Part shown: piece by piece, positions 61,210 through 64,000 of the stretch
Layout of the letters: each line of letters opens with the position of its first letter
Numbering within the stretch: the stretch's first letter is position 1
From: Dyella caseinilytica
GTDB lineage: Bacteria > Pseudomonadota > Gammaproteobacteria > Xanthomonadales > Rhodanobacteraceae
Direction of reading: 5' to 3'
NCBI RefSeq assembly: GCF_016865235.1
Contig: NZ_CP064030.1
Coordinates: forward strand, 372,001-436,000
Length of the DNA: 64,000 nucleotides
Program-made: the position numbers and the translations under genes
Notes under the pieces: generated by a model
What the model saw: the letters and a program-made list of their open reading frames with translations, nothing else
Database searches by the model: none
What the model was told of the DNA's origin: nothing

Positions 61210-62649
61210 TCAGGCCGCGTTGGCCAAATTTGCAGCCACCGCGCCGTGGCGGGGAAGGGCGCCAAGCCATTCTCCATGCCAATGCGAAGCGCCGGCCAGT
61301 GCGGCTACTTCACCCAGGATCAGTAGTGCGGGTGCTTGAATCGCGTGCTGTGCAGCCAGCACCGGCAGCGCGGCCAGCGTGCCGGCCAACGTGCGCTGGG
61401 TAGGTAGCGAACCATTTTCGATCAAGGCGAAAGGTGTATCGGGGGCGCGTCCGTGCGCCAGAAGTTGTCGGGTGATGTCATCGAGCTTGCTGACGCCCAT
61501 GTAAAACACCAAGGTCTGGTGTTCGCGTGCAAGCTCACTCCAATCCAGCGTGTTCAGAGAATGCTGGCAGTGCGCCGTAACCAGCCGTACGGATTGCGCA
61601 TGATCGCGGTGCGTCAGCGGTACACCGCTATAAGCCGCGCAAGCCAATGCAGCGGTAATCCCGGGCACCACTTCGCAGGCGATCCCGTGTTCACGCAAAA
61701 ATGCGAGTTCTTCACCACCTCGCCCAAACACGAAAGGATCGCCGCCTTTCAGTCGCACGACACGATGACCTGCCTGAGCATGCTCAAGTAGCAACGCGTG
61801 GATGGACTGCTGCGATGTGTGAATGCCGCCACCGCGTTTGCCCACCGCAATCTGGATGGCATCGCGTCGTGCAAGATCCAATACCTCGGGGCTGACCAAT
61901 TCGTCATGCAAGATAACGTCAGCTTCGTTGAGTGCACGCAACGCACGCAACGTCAGCAAACCCGGATCACCCGGACCGGCGCCAACCAACGCTACCGATC
62001 CTTGTATGTTTGGCGCCTCGCGTCTGGACAAGGCGGTGACCAACTGCTGCTCCGCGTGCGTCGGCTGCGATACGCGCAGCAGTGCATGCACCGGACCGTC
62101 ATGAAGCCAGTCATAAAAGCGGCGGCGGGATGCCAGATCGGTGTGGCGTGCGCGGATGCGCGCACGATAGCGCTGGGCCAGTTGCAGCAAGGAACCTAAT
62201 GCCGGATCAAGCAAGCTCTCAATGCGCTCGCGCAAGCGGCGGGCCAGCACCGGCGCTGCACCGCTGCTGGAGATAGCCACAAGCAAGGGCGATCGATCGA
62301 TCACCGCCGGTACCTGGAAGCTTGATAGCGCCGGATCATCGACCACATTCACCAACCGCTGCTGTGCATGTCCTTCCGTCGCGATACGAATGTTGAGCGG
62401 GCGTGAACGCGTTGCTGCGACAACCAGCCACATGCCGTCTTGCCAGTCGGATTGATAAGCGCCGGCCCGATAAATGATACGGCCCTGCTGCGCCAGTTCA
62501 CGCAATTCGGGCACCAGTACCGGTGCGCCTACCGTGACCTTTGCGCCGGCCCGCAACAGCATCGCCGACTTTCTGGCCGCTACGTCGCCACCACCCACCA
62601 CCAGCACAGGGCGATCGGTCAGGTCGGCGAATAAGGGATACAGCTGCAT
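61210..62649 (-). CDS. cysG: Siroheme synthase (fused CysG)
   Basis: 479 aa from the ATG at 62649 (MQLYPLFADLTDRPVLVVGG). ATGs at 62658 and 62760 are alternatives. The N-terminal precorrin-2 dehydrogenase/ferrochelatase domain has VLVVGGGDVAARKSAMLLRA and VPAVIDRSPLLVAISSSGAA. From about residue 215 the uroporphyrinogen-III methyltransferase domain has VALVGAGPGDPGLLTLRALR, VRLKGGDPFVFGRGGEELAF and VFYMGVSKLDDITRQLL. It makes siroheme for sulfite and nitrite reductase. It is divergent from the cysB-like regulator. Confidence 0.96.
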   Translation of the reverse strand: MQLYPLFADLTDRPVLVVGGGDVAARKSAMLLRAGAKVTVGAPVLVPELRELAQQGRIIYRAGAYQSDWQDGMWLVVAATRSRPLNIRIATEGHAQQRLVNVVDDPALSSFQVPAVIDRSPLLVAISSSGAAPVLARRLRERIESLLDPALGSLLQLAQRYRARIRARHTDLASRRRFYDWLHDGPVHALLRVSQPTHAEQQLVTALSRREAPNIQGSVALVGAGPGDPGLLTLRALRALNEADVILHDELVSPEVLDLARRDAIQIAVGKRGGGIHTSQQSIHALLLEHAQAGHRVVRLKGGDPFVFGRGGEELAFLREHGIACEVVPGITAALACAAYSGVPLTHRDHAQSVRLVTAHCQHSLNTLDWSELAREHQTLVFYMGVSKLDDITRQLLAHGRAPDTPFALIENGSLPTQRTLAGTLAALPVLAAQHAIQAPALLILGEVAALAGASHWHGEWLGALPRHGAVAANLANAA

Positions 62650-62717
62650 GGATCGCATCCGGCGGAGAAATGAGCAAGGTGTTGCGAAAGTGTTTTCCTG
62701 CACTCTCTCAACTTGCC

Positions 62718-62799
62718 GAGTTCGGTATATGCCCGAACTCAGCTCTGACAAATCAAGCACTTGAAGTGCTTGATTCTCTGCGGGCTTTCCTTGGCCCGC
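62718..62799 (-). promoter_or_regulatory. Three tandem hairpins in the cysG leader
   Basis: Upstream of cysG on the minus strand there are three hairpins: gcgggc/gcccgc (62780-62799), a perfect 25-base dyad aatcaagcactt-c-aagtgcttgatt (62751-62775), and gagttcgg/ccgaactc (62718-62740). They are spaced closely and could act as operator or attenuator. The rest of the 62650-63009 intergenic region holds no supported gene. It contains tagacgtccaaataac at 62943-62958. Confidence 0.45.
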
Positions 62800-63009
62800 C
62801 CCAACAGGTTGTTTCTCAATAGCCGGCTGGGAGCGTCGTCTACGGTAGCGCTGCGATTTAGACGTGAGAAATGGCGACAGCGACCGAGGATATGGCGGCA
62901 GGGCATAGCCAAAACGCGTAAATTCGGAGACTGATAGATGTATAGACGTCCAAATAACGCTGTGTTAAGGTCCGGAGACCAGCGAAATAGGACTAGTCCG
63001 GAGATCGTG

Positions 63010-63105
63010 ATGAAACGCCATCCAGGGTGGTGCGTGAGCTGTATGTGTTGCGCCATGCGCAACGCACAGCCCTGCACGCAACCCATCCTGGAGCCGATCT
63101 CATGA
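63010..63105 (+). CDS. Cysteine-rich 31-aa leader peptide of the cysB-like gene
   Basis: MKRHPGWCVSCMCCAMRNAQ followed by PCTQPILEPIS: 31 residues with five cysteines, four of them clustered at positions 8, 11, 13 and 14. An excellent Shine-Dalgarno (ccGGAG, 63000-63003) stands six bases ahead of the ATG. The TGA stop overlaps the start of the cysB-like gene as ATGA. The Cys codons lie in the 5' arm of a long hairpin. All this fits a cis-acting leader whose translation rate reports cysteinyl-tRNA supply and gates translation of the regulator. Function is inference. Confidence 0.7.
   Translation: MKRHPGWCVSCMCCAMRNAQPCTQPILEPIS
63022..63091 (+). promoter_or_regulatory. Long mRNA hairpin covering the leader ORF and the cysB ribosome-binding site
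   Basis: Apical stem gttgcgc-cat-gcgcaac (63047-63063) continues outward through gctgt/acagc, tgcgtg/cacgca and ccagg.tgg/cca.cctgg, with small bulges. The base pairs include 63090-63091, the first two bases of the GGAG Shine-Dalgarno (63090-63093) of the cysB-like gene. A ribosome on the leader would open it. Confidence 0.6.
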
Positions 63106-64000
63106 CCCTCACGCAACTTCGCTATATCGTCGCCATCGCCGACGCCGGCCTTAACATCACCCTGGCCGCCGATAACGTGCACGCCACCCAGTCGGGGATC
63201 AGCAAGCAGCTCAAGCAGCTGGAAGGCGAATTGGGCTTTCAGGTATTCACGCGCCGTGGCAAGAGCCTCGACGCCATCACGCCGGCCGGCAGCCAGGTGT
63301 TGGAACGGGCGCGCAGCATCCTGCACGAGGCGCGCAACATCCGCGCACTGGCCGCCAACCTGCGCGAAGAGGCGCACGGCGAGCTGTCCCTGGCCACCAC
63401 GCATACGCAGGCGCGCTTCGTGTTGCCCGAGGCGATCGCTAAGCTCAAGCAGCAATATCCCGACCTTGGCGTGCACATCCGTCCGCAGGGTGAGGGGCGC
63501 ATCATCGGCCTGTTCGAAAGCGGCGAAGTCGATCTGGTAATCGTCAGCACCAGCGGTCAGGCGCCCGAAGGCGGCATTGCCGTGCCGCTGTTCCGCTGGT
63601 ACCGGCGTGCCGTCGTGCCGAGCGGTCACCCACTGGCCAAGCTGGGCCGACCGTTGCGGATTCAGGATCTGGCCGAATATCCGCTGGTCAGCTACGAATC
63701 GTCACTTCAGCCGGAATCATCCCTGCGCCGTGCCTTCACTGCGGCGAACCTGTCGCCACGCATCGCCTGCACCTCTGCCGATGCCGACCTGATCAAGACC
63801 TATGTACTGGCTGGTCTGGGCGTAGGCATTCTTGCCGAGATGGCCATCAGCGCTGCGGATGCTCGCGAGCTGGTGACGCTCGATATCGACGACCTGCTGC
63901 CGGTGTGCACCAGTTGGCTGGTGTTGCGGCGGGATCACGTGCTGCGCAGTTATGTCGCCCAGTTGGCGCGATTGGTTGCGCCGCAGATCGATGAGGCGGA
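63102..64000 (+). CDS. cysB: CysB-like LysR-family regulator (3' end outside window)
   Basis: At least 299 residues, truncated by the window edge. It starts MTLTQLRYIVAIADAGLNIT, then NVHATQSGISKQLKQLEGEL, the HTH of the CysB/Cbl subfamily. The effector domain has ATTHTQARFVLPEAIAKLKQ, which matches the sulfate/thiosulfate- or O-acetylserine-type pocket of CysB, and ADADLIKTYVLAGLGVGILA. CysB activates sulfate assimilation. The neighbour cysG (siroheme for sulfite reductase) supports the role. Its start overlaps the Cys-rich leader stop. Confidence 0.9.
   Translation, partial: MTLTQLRYIVAIADAGLNITLAADNVHATQSGISKQLKQLEGELGFQVFTRRGKSLDAITPAGSQVLERARSILHEARNIRALAANLREEAHGELSLATTHTQARFVLPEAIAKLKQQYPDLGVHIRPQGEGRIIGLFESGEVDLVIVSTSGQAPEGGIAVPLFRWYRRAVVPSGHPLAKLGRPLRIQDLAEYPLVSYESSLQPESSLRRAFTAANLSPRIACTSADADLIKTYVLAGLGVGILAEMAISAADARELVTLDIDDLLPVCTSWLVLRRDHVLRSYVAQLARLVAPQIDEA

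Overview
The window reads as chromosome of a GC-rich gammaproteobacterium of the Xanthomonadales, most likely Rhodanobacteraceae (Dyella, Frateuria or Rhodanobacter type). The basis is the housekeeping order DUF3426 - fis - purH, prmA - accC - accB - aroQ, dsbD and groES-groEL, a DUF2782 gene divergent from polA, and many TonB/maltose-type carbohydrate genes. This is inference from gene content, since no rRNA or strain marker is present. I found no tRNA, rRNA, CRISPR array, prophage or complete insertion sequence.

Layout. 1-5.2 kb (minus strand): a variant kdp potassium-uptake operon with two 30-aa membrane peptides, kdpA and kdpB. A 67-aa orphan and a BBP2-type outer-membrane porin occupy the place where kdpC is expected. 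5.4-13.8 kb: a LysR/MFS efflux pair, a NERD-domain helicase, an FUSC-like membrane protein and uvrD, whose coding sequence carries an in-frame palindromic repeat. 14-17 kb: a porin, a small molybdopterin-domain protein and modE, with a recognisable ModE operator between the last two. 17.3-18.8 kb: an HMG-CoA synthase-family protein.

19-36 kb is a maltodextrin/alpha-glucan locus: cytoplasmic GH13 alpha-glucosidase, TonB-dependent receptor, exported GH13 amylase, GH31 glucosidase, six-hairpin glycosidase, MFS sugar transporter and a LacI-family regulator. Three copies of one LacI-type operator mark its promoters. An ECF sigma/DGPF/VOC operon lies between the transporter and the regulator. 36-40 kb: a C-rich-loop small RNA (sX13-like) downstream of polA, then polA and a DUF2782 protein. 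40-56 kb: transporters, GSTs, purH, fis, prmA, accCB, aroQ, tlpA-like, dsbD, cutA and a class II aldolase. A 293-bp nested inverted-repeat element sits directly upstream of aroQ. 56.7-59 kb: groESL under a CIRCE operator. 59-61 kb: an LtaS-like sulfatase. 61-64 kb: cysG and a cysB-like regulator.

The two most striking observations are these. (1) A 31-codon, five-cysteine leader ORF at 63010-63105 has a strong Shine-Dalgarno, overlaps the cysB-like start by ATGA and is folded into a long hairpin that pairs into the cysB ribosome-binding site. It looks like a cysteine-sensing translational switch. (2) The 50211-50503 element has 31-bp terminal inverted repeats, possible TA target duplications and two further long hairpins, giving a three-way-junction fold. 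A family of 'cgtcattcc...ggaatgacg' palindromic repeats is scattered through the intergenic regions.
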